A stretch of DNA of 64,000 nt from Cornus controversa (lineage: Eukaryota > Streptophyta > Magnoliopsida > Cornales > Cornaceae): positions 105,520,033 through 105,584,032 of the forward strand of contig CM048845.1 in the NCBI GenBank assembly GCA_026545225.1, in the 5' to 3' direction. Within the stretch, counting starts at the first letter, position 1, and each line of letters begins with the position of its first letter. Both the position numbers and the translations under genes were made by a program. Shown one piece after another: positions 58,427-64,000 of the stretch. Under the pieces are notes generated by a model. It did no database searches and was not told where the DNA came from. It was given only the letters and a program-made list of their open reading frames with translations.

Positions 58427-61400
58427 TGTATATGCATTCGGAGAGAGAGAGAGAGAAAGAGACTCATCTCTATTCTAATTAGGGCTTAAGCAGAAAAGCC
58501 CTACTATTACAAAATCATATTTCTCATTCCTTGCACTGAATTAAGTGTAAGATTATTATTAAGATAAATAACTCCACACAACATGGCTCCCAACTAAATG
58601 GGACTAATTACACTAATCTTTTCAACCATTCTGCCCATTATAAAGCCGTGCTTGTAGTCAAATCCCTTGCTACCATCTGTTCCCTAACTACCTGAGTCTA
58701 ATTCATTTTCAATTTTTCAGTCTTTTCCTTGTTTCTGCAAATATACGCAAAATGGCCACCTATTAGACCAGTAAAACTCGAACTTACGCGAGCAAAGGTC
58801 ACGTGTCTCTCCTCACCAGTGTAGTCATCTATCTCTATTGCACCTATCAAAAAAATCATAACCACTCATCTATCATCTTTGTGCCCAACCGATGCACATA
58901 AAACTTCTCCAGAATTACTTCTAATTTCTCTTATACACATCAACCAGACAACCTCAAAATTAACATTTCAACCGGAATCTCGCATCTGAAGCAAGAGTCA
59001 TATCAGTAGACCAAATGCTGTAAGTCTTTTATAATTTTTTCTAGTTTCTAATTACTTCCTAACAGGGAAGTGAAGATAATCAGATAAAGCTTGTTTAGGG
59101 ATAGATGCCTTGTAAGATTGTTGACCCTTTTTTGAGATATAAAAACCTATTTCAGGTTATAACAGCTTACAGCTGTCAAGAAAGAAAGTACGTATTTCAA
59201 GAACCTTCTGTTCAAACCTAAGTGTGAACAATGATGTTTCTATAACCCACAGACCAACACTAAAAAATAGTGAATGACAGGAAACTGAAAGGCTTTCCTC
59301 AGAATTTCAAAGGGCATGAGTCATAGGAATCCACTCAATGAACCAAAGTTTACTGGATTTCTAAGAGCATTGGCCATTTCATTCGTATAATGCCGCAAAG
59401 GGACTAAACCCATATTCTCTTTCGCAAAAGTTGTCCCCTTTCCTGCATTACTCTACGAATCCCCTTAGCTGTTTTTCTGTCGACTCAAACAGACATGGTT
59501 ATGGGAATGGGATAGTGTCTGAGACATGTCCAAATTGAACACTCGAGTTCTCTACATGCGAAGATGGAACAAGAAAAAAATTCAATCTGATATGAGATAG
59601 ATGGAATCCCCCCTTTTTCACCATATTCAATTTACTTTAAATTATAGCTGAGTATATATTTAAAGAATAATAGTACATTAAGCTATTATATAGCATATTA
59701 TGTACTTAAATGTGCAAGACGTGTCCAAGCAACTGTATCCAAGACTAGTCTTAGACATATTTTAAGCCAAGTCCCTGTGACCTAAGTTTTGGGATACAGA
59801 GAGGTCCAATGACGCACAACCAGACCCAATACTCGTAAGCGTAGCCAAGTCCATATAACAAGGCCCCTCTCTTTGTTCAGTGTTTCAGTTCCAATTCATG
59901 ATCATTAGGTGCAACCTTCCACCCTAGAAGCAACACAAGTTTCAATACAAATTTGGAGAGGTAAACTCATTGTGCCTTTGCCTCAGTGTGTTATTTAAAG
60001 CTTTTCAAGTTGAGGATAAGGTTGTAGGATCATAAATCATAAGAGAAGTGGCTGGCATCACAGAAAGAAGATTAATTCTCCAAAAAAAGATACAATAAAC
60101 AAGGTGAGAAGCTAGTTGCCAAAATGTTGTGTATTTTCACTTCCCTTGCAACAATTTCCTACTGCTATGGCTTTAAACTCTTTCATATAGGAAACACAAA
60201 ATATTAAAGAGGGGAAAATATAAAAAAAAAAGGAAATTACCTTAAGGAAAAAGAAGCATGGATGCAGTAATAAAATTTGAAAGAAAGTAGAAATCCCACA
60301 AAAAAATGCTGAGAAAATGCAGTCAATGAACTACGAAAAATACATAATAAAAATCAATTGAGCATGTCTTTGAAGCCCTACTTGAGCCCCAATAAATAAT
60401 AAACAATATGTTCTATAAATGTAGGGCAACTGGATATGCTGAAAACAAATATGCAAGCCAACAGATCAGCCTTAAATAGTTGCATTAACCTCACTTCAGA
60501 GAAATAAAAGAGAATAGGGCACTATGGGCTCAACAAAGCCAACCAAGGCCAATACGTCCCACTTTTCAGAGAAAATCAATCAATCAACAACCACCTTCCT
60601 TCTTAACCGTGAGAGCAATTTGCCTAAGTGGATAAAAAGAGGCCACCACTACTCCGCTTAAACACACAACCTAACCTCTTAGAAAAGATCCGACCATAGC
60701 TGCTACCTAAGGTGCTTTTAAGCCCTTCACCAGTCTCGGTCTCTCATCTAGCAAGTCCTAGGGCAAAAACCCACACCGGAAAATTAAGATTTAAGAATAA
60801 AAGAGTTAAAATATTTTTTAATAGGAAGAACAAAAGGTTACTAAGTAGTAGAAGCTATGGTCCCCAGCATGTGAAAGAAAAAGATTACAGGACTAAGATT
60901 TTTCTATTTGGTGCACCTGCATCGCAATTTCCCTATTTTTAAATCAATAAAAAAGGGAAATGAATCTGCAATCCACTTGTTTTTTAAAAATACTCACACT
61001 CCCAATTACTCCAAAAGGCACTCCTACAAACCACTTTTGATGGGTAATTGTGTCATTTCATTCATTAGAAAAACTAGAGGAGTGCAAGAGTAAAAAAGTG
61101 GAGAGTAAATATCACATCCCTAAAAGATAAAGTGAGACCTATTCTTTCCATTTTATTGATAGATTTCCCCACGCATCTCTATTGTAGATGATACTCATTG
61201 TAGCTATGACTCTGCTCTTCACAAATTAAATTTGTAAAAACAGGGCTCCGTTTGCTCTCATATTATTTGTAACTGTCGTCTCAAGATCAATGGAACAAAA
61301 AGATACATCATTAAAAATCAAAAGCGCAGAACAGAAAAGCCACTTTTTTCCCACACCCTTTGAGAGACCCTGAAAAATGGATAAATTCCTTTCCTAAGGA

Positions 61401-63067
61401 ACAAACACAGGGTTTTTCATTACAAAAAAATAATTGAAACCCCACCATTAAATACTAAATTTTCTTCATTTGCCAATTTCATAGTTATAGATATACACGT
61501 CCTACCGAAACAGAATTTGTATAACTTTAAACTAAACTTCAGTCTGAATGAGAAAATACATTACATCACACTCAATTACAACCAATGAGACGTCGACATA
61601 CAAAAATGTTAAATATCAAGTTGGAAATAAACAAAAAGATTGCCAGAATACTGGTAAATGTTTGATCGTCCTCCAGAATAAAAGAATGTGGCATGGCCTG
61701 CTTTGCTCATCCAAGATTTCATGTTTGTAAGAGGTGACTATAAGTTTTACACTTGCTCCTACCAACCATCAACTCTCTTTTCCCCAGGCTTACGCCTGGC
61801 AGGATTCAATAGGAGTTTATTTCTACAAATGGCACGATGCCATTTTTCAAAAAATAGTCTGGCTAAGGACCACAAATGCCTCATTATGTAAACACTTCAA
61901 TCATGAGACAATAGAAACTTCAAAATCATGATAATACAGGTCCTCATTAAACAGCAGTGATACGAGCATTATCTGAGCAATTCAATTAACCAAAAGTCCA
62001 CATAATGATGTTCATCTCAGAAAAACATAACAAATGAAATTAAAGAAATTAAGAACTACAAAAATTTAAAAGGAGATAAAAGAAAAGGTTATGAAAAATA
62101 CTAAAATGCTTAACCCAGATGGTGTACTACCATAGACAAGGAACATATTAGCCACAGTAAAAGTCTCACCAGAAGAAAGCAGATAATCCAAAAAATAGAA
62201 CAGCATTAAGAGTAATAATAACAATAAACAATAAGTACGAGTCACCATCTTAATGCCATCTTGATGGGTGTGGTAAGGCAGGATGTAAACACATCAGCAG
62301 GAAAATCAGCACTCTGAGGAAGAGTCTCATGTGCCTCGCAGGCTGCAAGCAGAATGCAATCCCTCGTGGATGGTGCAGAGGAGCTAGATGCACTCTGATC
62401 CTGGAGCTATACAAAGATGGGGAAATCATATTTGAAGTCAAAAAATGGAAGACAAATAAGATCACAAACTAATGATGACAACCAAGTGAGAGAGAGGAAC
62501 CAATTATCAAACAACGATAGTCGATCTTGAGTACCTCTGTGAAGGCATTGACAATCACTCCAGCAGCAGAGCAGTCAAAAACATATATAGATGGTCTTTT
62601 CAACCAGGAATCAAGTTCGCTGATTGGCAAAGGGACATGTTTCATATAACTCTACACCAAATGACACAGTCAAAACATGACAAAAATCTAGCAAACAATA
62701 AACTTAAAATGGCACGGCAAGAGCAAGGTCAGTAACTAAACCTGATCAAACAACCAAATATCACCATTGGCAGTTGGCTTTGGCACACCATGTCCATTGT
62801 AGTGAAACAAAACTCTCTCTGACTTGGCATATTTGCGACAAGTAGTACAAAGTTTTTTCACTTCATCCACAGTAGGATTTAACTGTATCTTGTAGCGAGC
62901 CTAATCAAAACTCAAAACAAGTTAAATGAAAACTGAACCTAATGAATTAACTAACCAGCAACAATAAAGCAAAAAAATTCTTACCTTTGGTTGCCACCTC
63001 TCATACTGAAGACTCAAGGTTGTACCGATTGCTTCAAGGGCTCTTTTAGATGCCATAGATGATGGAT
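29488..63067 (-). CDS. RAPTOR1: RAPTOR (regulatory-associated protein of TOR), 5' end beyond the window
   Basis: Scaffold of plant TOR complex 1; it recruits substrates such as S6 kinase to the TOR kinase. Exons, 5' to 3' on the minus strand: 63067-62985, 62900-62742, 62651-62535, 62406-62246, 51504-51320, 51202-51058, 50975-50897, 50724-50623, 46906-46823, 46708-46598, 46384-46031, 45922-45733, 45087-44476, 44261-43932, 43824-43701, 36251-36127, 36013-35868, 35563-35462, 30432-30347, 30065-29981, 29808-29488. All have GT-AG sites and consistent phases, giving about 1,233 codons of a protein normally near 1,340. The RNC caspase-like domain is in the first exons ([22 protein letters not shown]), then HEAT repeats ([18 protein letters not shown]), a serine-rich linker, and seven WD40 repeats from about 43.8 kb to the end ([33 protein letters not shown]). 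The frame is intact. Oddities: a 30-bp tandem duplication in exon 51504-51320 and an altered C-terminus at the (AG)n tract. Confidence 0.96.
31450..32429 (-). pseudogene. Ty3/gypsy integrase remnant of element 1
   Basis: Two overlapping open segments on the minus strand. The upper one (32429-31920) has the integrase core [35 protein letters not shown] and [11 protein letters not shown]; the lower one (31932-31450) has the C-terminal integrase part [21 protein letters not shown] and SGPNAYFFD. The stop between them and the absent N-terminal zinc-binding and first-aspartate region show decay. Confidence 0.8.
32697..33110 (-). pseudogene. Captured PDS5 (cohesin cofactor) fragment in element 1
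   Basis: An open segment on the minus strand reads [16 protein letters not shown], then [56 protein letters not shown] and [14 protein letters not shown]. This matches the N-terminal HEAT-repeat part of plant PDS5 (family pattern: RLL.PPS..ELL.LLD..E..L..V.Q.P, HSD.DVKV.VA.C..EI.RI.AP..P..D.QM.E.FQ). PDS5 is a chromosomal regulator of sister-chromatid cohesion. The fragment has no introns although the host gene has many in this region, and sits between LTRs, so it looks like host mRNA captured by the retroelement. It cannot encode a functional PDS5 by itself. Confidence 0.75.
34795..34806 (-). other. Primer-binding site of element 1
   Basis: On the minus strand TGGTGTCAGAGC, one base different from the initiator-methionine tRNA site TGGTATCAGAGC, two bases inside the right LTR. 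Confidence 0.7.
36640..37060 (+). mobile_element. LINE (L1-like) 3' fragment
   Basis: The plus-strand frame reads [54 protein letters not shown] and RGHPK, the typical C-terminal text of plant L1-type reverse-transcriptase ORFs (MRMLRWM.G.T, VAPIEDKMRE.RLRWFGH, RP.DA.VR). It ends near the LINE tail ATAAAGGCAAGGAGGATGATGAT at about 37035-37058. Truncated at its 5' end. Confidence 0.75.
37457..38250. repeat. 396-bp tandem duplication
   Basis: Unit 1 starts GAAAACCCTAGTCCACCTAA at 37457, unit 2 GAAAACCCTAGTCCACCAAA at 37853. Both contain GGTAATAACTGAAG, AGGCAAGATGGAAAGCTTT, AGTATAAAAGGGCTTCC and AGGCATGTTAACTAAATAGC. The copies have diverged moderately. Each has a TATAAAAGG motif. Confidence 0.85.
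39487..40736. mobile_element. Long-TIR DNA element, 1250 bp
   Basis: Ends ACAGTAGTGATCTCTTGCTC and GAACAAGAGATCACTACTGT are inverted repeats. The inverted similarity continues for about 190 bp (for example CCATTTTCTCCCTATTTTAA on the left, TTAAAATAGGGAGAAAGTGA on the right). No transposase is visible. It sits between a (GT)n and an (AT)n tract, which hides any target duplication. A MULE-type element is possible. Confidence 0.75.
41309..42147. repeat. 420-bp tandem duplication inside the LINE
   Basis: Units 41309-41728 and 41729-42147. Each starts CGAAACAAACACCACACARA, continues ACACAAGTATTTACGTGGTT (a phrase typical of the start of copia-type LTR or internal regions), includes an AAACCCTAGC-type leader, and ends with about 110 bp of LINE coding sequence. 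So a ~310-bp insertion into the LINE was later duplicated together with flanking LINE sequence. Confidence 0.8.
42193..42265 (+). mobile_element. End fragment of the 47.6-kb hAT-like family
   Basis: CTATGTTACCCAAACTCGGG followed by TACAGGTGTCGG matches the left end of the element at 47621. No matching right end was found downstream, so it is truncated or its right end has diverged. Confidence 0.55.
45088..45732 (-). other. RAPTOR intron with (GA)n tract
   Basis: Ordinary intron of about 645 bp. A short (GA)n lies at 45183-45206. Nothing else recognised. Confidence 0.6.
47621..48495. mobile_element. hAT-like non-autonomous element, 875 bp
   Basis: Flanked by a perfect 8-bp duplication TCAATAAC at 47613-47620 and 48496-48503. 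Imperfect inverted ends CTATGTTACCCAGACTCG and, from the right, CTGTGTTACCTGGACTCG (15 of 18 match). Subterminal GTGTCGGG / CCGTGTCCGTGTCCGTGTC motifs recall the element at 1047-1712. No transposase. Lies in a RAPTOR intron. Confidence 0.8.
48527..50481 (+). mobile_element. Degenerate LTR element 3 carrying a PDS5 fragment
   Basis: Left LTR about 48527-48946 and right LTR about 50211-50481. Both contain CGCCTCTACTTTTGGAGA / ACCTCTACTTTTGGAGAG type text, TTAGGGTTNG and GGCTNTATATAG/TATATAAAGGC, and end ATCCTRCAT(C)A. They belong to the same family as the element 2 LTRs read in the opposite direction. A primer-binding-site relic (TTGATATCAGAACATC) follows the left LTR at about 48949. A similar site (TTTGAATCAAAGCAATGCC) also follows the right LTR, hinting at a longer tandem LTR arrangement. 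The interior is dominated by PDS5-derived sequence; no gypsy enzymes remain. Antisense to RAPTOR. Confidence 0.65.
49205..49880 (+). pseudogene. Captured PDS5 fragment in element 3
   Basis: Translation across several frames gives [75 protein letters not shown], then [20 protein letters not shown] and [20 protein letters not shown]. These follow plant PDS5 in order over more than 200 residues without introns. Stops (for example in NSM-stop-IM and KKVL-stop) and a frameshift near 49500-49570 make it a pseudogene. It covers the same PDS5 region as the fragment at 32697-33110 and extends further, but the two differ a lot, so they are not recent copies of each other. Confidence 0.78.
51320..51504 (-). 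other. RAPTOR exon with an in-frame 30-bp tandem duplication
   Basis: The units 51378-51407 and 51408-51437 encode [10 protein letters not shown] and [10 protein letters not shown]. The exon is 185 bp; without one unit it would be 155 bp and the peptide would read as in Arabidopsis RAPTOR1B (from memory [16 protein letters not shown]). The units differ at two bases. Exon borders and phase are normal. Confidence 0.9.
52655..53470 (-). CDS. Ty3/gypsy integrase, truncated (element 2)
   Basis: A 271-codon open frame. The integrase core is seen as [19 protein letters not shown] (second catalytic Asp region), [16 protein letters not shown] (Glu region) and [14 protein letters not shown]; the C-terminal part includes [31 protein letters not shown] and [13 protein letters not shown]. 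The N-terminal zinc finger and first catalytic Asp are absent; instead the upstream 70 residues ([16 protein letters not shown]) are unlike integrase. Non-functional as an integrase, but the open frame is still long. Confidence 0.8.
   Translation of the reverse strand: MAKEVSHVASENVFNSPPPKFNVLHHPIHPRECVEPELQVIGSLTNDIIRDNHVEDVRTYDSHTSIVSDRDIKYARYFWKTLWTSLGTNLKFSFAFCSQTDREIEIVNHGLGKLVSYFVIARLDTWGCVLSTVEFAYNSLVNWSAGVYSFEILPGWFPCQLAIDFIPLHPHSCSFKISDSFVPLVHEFHADMRRQIVLSNTNCKFTAYAHHRNLDFMEGDFVIICAPLQPYPQNSFEAMQAQVIGHLYIIHKFGPNAYLFDLSSDNRLVMR
53582..54022 (-). CDS. Ty3/gypsy aspartic protease region (element 2)
   Basis: A 146-codon open frame on the minus strand. Retroviral-type protease fold landmarks are [20 protein letters not shown] (active-site Asp, with DKGS in place of the usual DGGS/DSGA), [30 protein letters not shown] and [20 protein letters not shown] (LLGRPW-like). 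It is followed within about 110 bp by the integrase frame, with no reverse transcriptase between them. Confidence 0.75.
   Translation of the reverse strand: MDKIGPFPSHMKNWKDVIRNNVLTLIPSVLLTKADWRSTNLFHTCLQCGNKVCKIIIDKGSSINVVSKSGVDRMKLQPESHPQPYRMAWVGETSLLVSERCLVPIQMGDYSGMTWCDVLSMNVAHMLLGHPRICDLNVTHNSKENT
54848..55108 (-). CDS. Unidentified ORF near the 5' end of element 2
   Basis: An 86-codon frame on the minus strand starting [20 protein letters not shown] and containing [18 protein letters not shown] and [20 protein letters not shown]. It has the charge pattern of a real helical protein and lies where gag would be, but I do not recognise gag motifs. By analogy with elements 1 and 3 it may be captured host sequence. 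Function unknown. Confidence 0.35.
   Translation of the reverse strand: MKKEKKNRSQNLHLPGLNPSSECIVELQSDIHAKLEELMINRSPEDVLAVAEALRGESDNIPFIVSGGYPSCRCYLLCWNITSIAK
55696..55705 (-). other. Primer-binding site of element 2
   Basis: TGGTATCAGA on the minus strand, matching the initiator-methionine tRNA site, two bases inside the right LTR. Confidence 0.8.
56121..56583 (+). repeat. Inverted copy of the integrase segment inside the right LTR of element 2
   Basis: On the plus strand this segment encodes [40 protein letters not shown] and [14 protein letters not shown], the same text as 52700-53180 but in the opposite orientation. It is inserted between CTAATTCATTT and CTCTGCCCCTTCTCC, which are adjacent in the other LTR (52509-52535). 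The two inverted arms are about 0.46 kb each and 2.9 kb apart. Confidence 0.88.
58358..58455. repeat. (AT)n with TATATATGTA units, then (GA)n
   Basis: Compound microsatellite TATATATATATGTATATATA repeated, ending in GGAGAGAGAGAGAGAAAG. Confidence 0.9.
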
Positions 63068-64000
63068 CTACAAAAACAGAGTAAATAAAAGATAACAAAA
63101 GTGAATCAACCTATTTTCTTGTTATCTTAGAGGGAATCTATTTTCCTTTGTGCTTTATTTTTTTAACAAAGAAGACAAACAAAAGGGGGTAAAATTGGAA
63201 CCGAAAAAATCAGAGCTGAATCAACACATCCACATCCATATGCACAAATTAACACCAATAAAAATAATGTATTGTCAGTTCTCCCAACATCGCATATATC
63301 AAAACATATTTTTGAAGCACATGGATATGGCAAAAAAAGCAATGAAGTTCACATGCAGAGGTCACAATAAAAGCATTTTAAAGTGGTCCTCTTCACCGAA
63401 ACCACTAACGCTGAACAAGAAAAGAAAATACATGGTCATAGCTATAGCTATAAAACTGAGGCTGAACAAGAAAAGACAGCAAACCAGGAGAATTCAGCAC
63501 AATCACCATGTTAACAGGTCAAACATGGCACAATGCGTAAAAGCATAGCAAGGAACAAGACGAAATGTTAATGCTATGTTTTTCTTTTTTATCCCACTAA
63601 ATGGAGATAATGAGACAATTACCAAATTTACACATTAACAGACTGACATTTGAGTGTGTACATAAGGTGGGTTAAAATAAATGCACATTACAGAACCATG
63701 CAGCACAATCACTGAATCATTAAGCTAGAAAAATCAAAAATGAAAGACCATTATGTTTCATTTCGAATATTGCATAAACCAGGGAAGTTTGATGAGTCAC
63801 CTGGATCAATGGCTTAACCACCTAAAACAAGCCATCAAATATATTGACTGATTCTCAATGTCATTAAGAGGACGGCACAGCATATCAAAATAACTAAATA
63901 GTAAGGTTCTTTGTCTAGAAATCATGCCTGAACCAGGAAAATAACTATCAAACCCTCTTCCTGCAAAGCTATCCAATGTGCCAAAAAGAAATTAAAAATA
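63068..64000 (-). other. RAPTOR intron, continuing beyond the window
   Basis: No exon could be found here. The next upstream exon should end with text like ISPCARMECWI just before the Asp that is split over the junction at 63067, and no such coding segment is present. The ORF on the plus strand at 63150-63548 has no recognisable domain and is probably fortuitous. Confidence 0.6.

Larger units (their letters stand above)
51505..62245 (-). other. 10.7-kb RAPTOR intron containing element 2
   Basis: Element 2 occupies 52100-56661. Of the rest, 56885-57340 holds repeat-like text (CCAACTGTTTTGGGGTTGGC, CACATGGCCAGACCATCATA) seen in dispersed plant repeats, and 58358-58455 holds AT and GA microsatellites. 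57341-58350 and 58460-62245 show no recognisable gene or element. Confidence 0.6.

Noticed and set aside
63150-63548. 132-codon plus-strand ORF at the right edge
   Set aside because: Lies in a RAPTOR intron, lysine/histidine-rich from A-rich sequence, no domain.
1-64000. tRNA or rRNA genes
   Set aside because: No convincing cloverleaf or rRNA sequence was seen; the only tRNA-like boxes are in the SINE at 8121-8280. A tRNAscan run would be decisive.

Overview
This is a plant nuclear window from a eudicot with large, transposon-filled introns. The evidence is a DYW-class and a P-class pentatricopeptide repeat (PPR) gene, a LURP-one-related gene, a WI12/SAG20-type gene and most of a plant RAPTOR (TORC1 scaffold) gene with GT-AG introns. 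A plant Au-like SINE, MITEs, LINE fragments, Ty3/gypsy LTR elements and long AT microsatellites fill the rest. The species cannot be named from the sequence alone.

Layout. 1-1012 is the right end of a PIF/Harbinger-like transposon with a decayed NAM-associated ORF, followed by a hAT-like element (1047-1712). 3384-5450 (+) is an intact DYW PPR gene very like Arabidopsis At3g08820. 5.5-15.7 kb holds old repeats: a diverged tandem duplication with a SINE in one copy, a MULE-type MITE with a 9-bp target duplication, a G23-A-G12 tract and a foldback element. 15903-16373 (+) is a WI12/SAG20-like gene. 16.4-21.6 kb is AT-rich and carries MITEs. 21627-23159 (-) is a P-class PPR gene. 23.8-26.0 kb is a probable solo LTR whose U3 part contains a 24-bp minisatellite of about 35 copies. 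27638-28749 (+) is a three-exon LURP-one-related gene.

From 29.5 kb to the right edge the minus strand is one gene, RAPTOR. I placed 21 exons whose phases all agree, giving about 1,230 codons; roughly the first 120 residues lie beyond the window. Its introns hold three related non-autonomous gypsy-type elements that share one LTR family. Element 1 (30877-34998) and element 3 (48527-50481) each carry a spliced-looking fragment of the cohesin factor PDS5, apparently captured host sequence. Element 2 (52100-56661, TSD GTTAT) has an inverted copy of its own integrase segment set inside one LTR. A LINE broken by a 420-bp tandem duplication, a 1.25-kb long-TIR element and a second hAT-like element (47621-48495) complete the load.

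Two features of RAPTOR itself deserve attention: an in-frame 30-bp tandem duplication in the N-terminal conserved (RNC) domain, and a (GA)n tract that appears to have destroyed the conserved last residues. The At3g08820-like PPR gene and RAPTOR (At3g08850 in Arabidopsis) on one window suggests conserved microsynteny stretched by transposons. The host genes are otherwise independent single genes; no operon-like arrangement is expected or seen.
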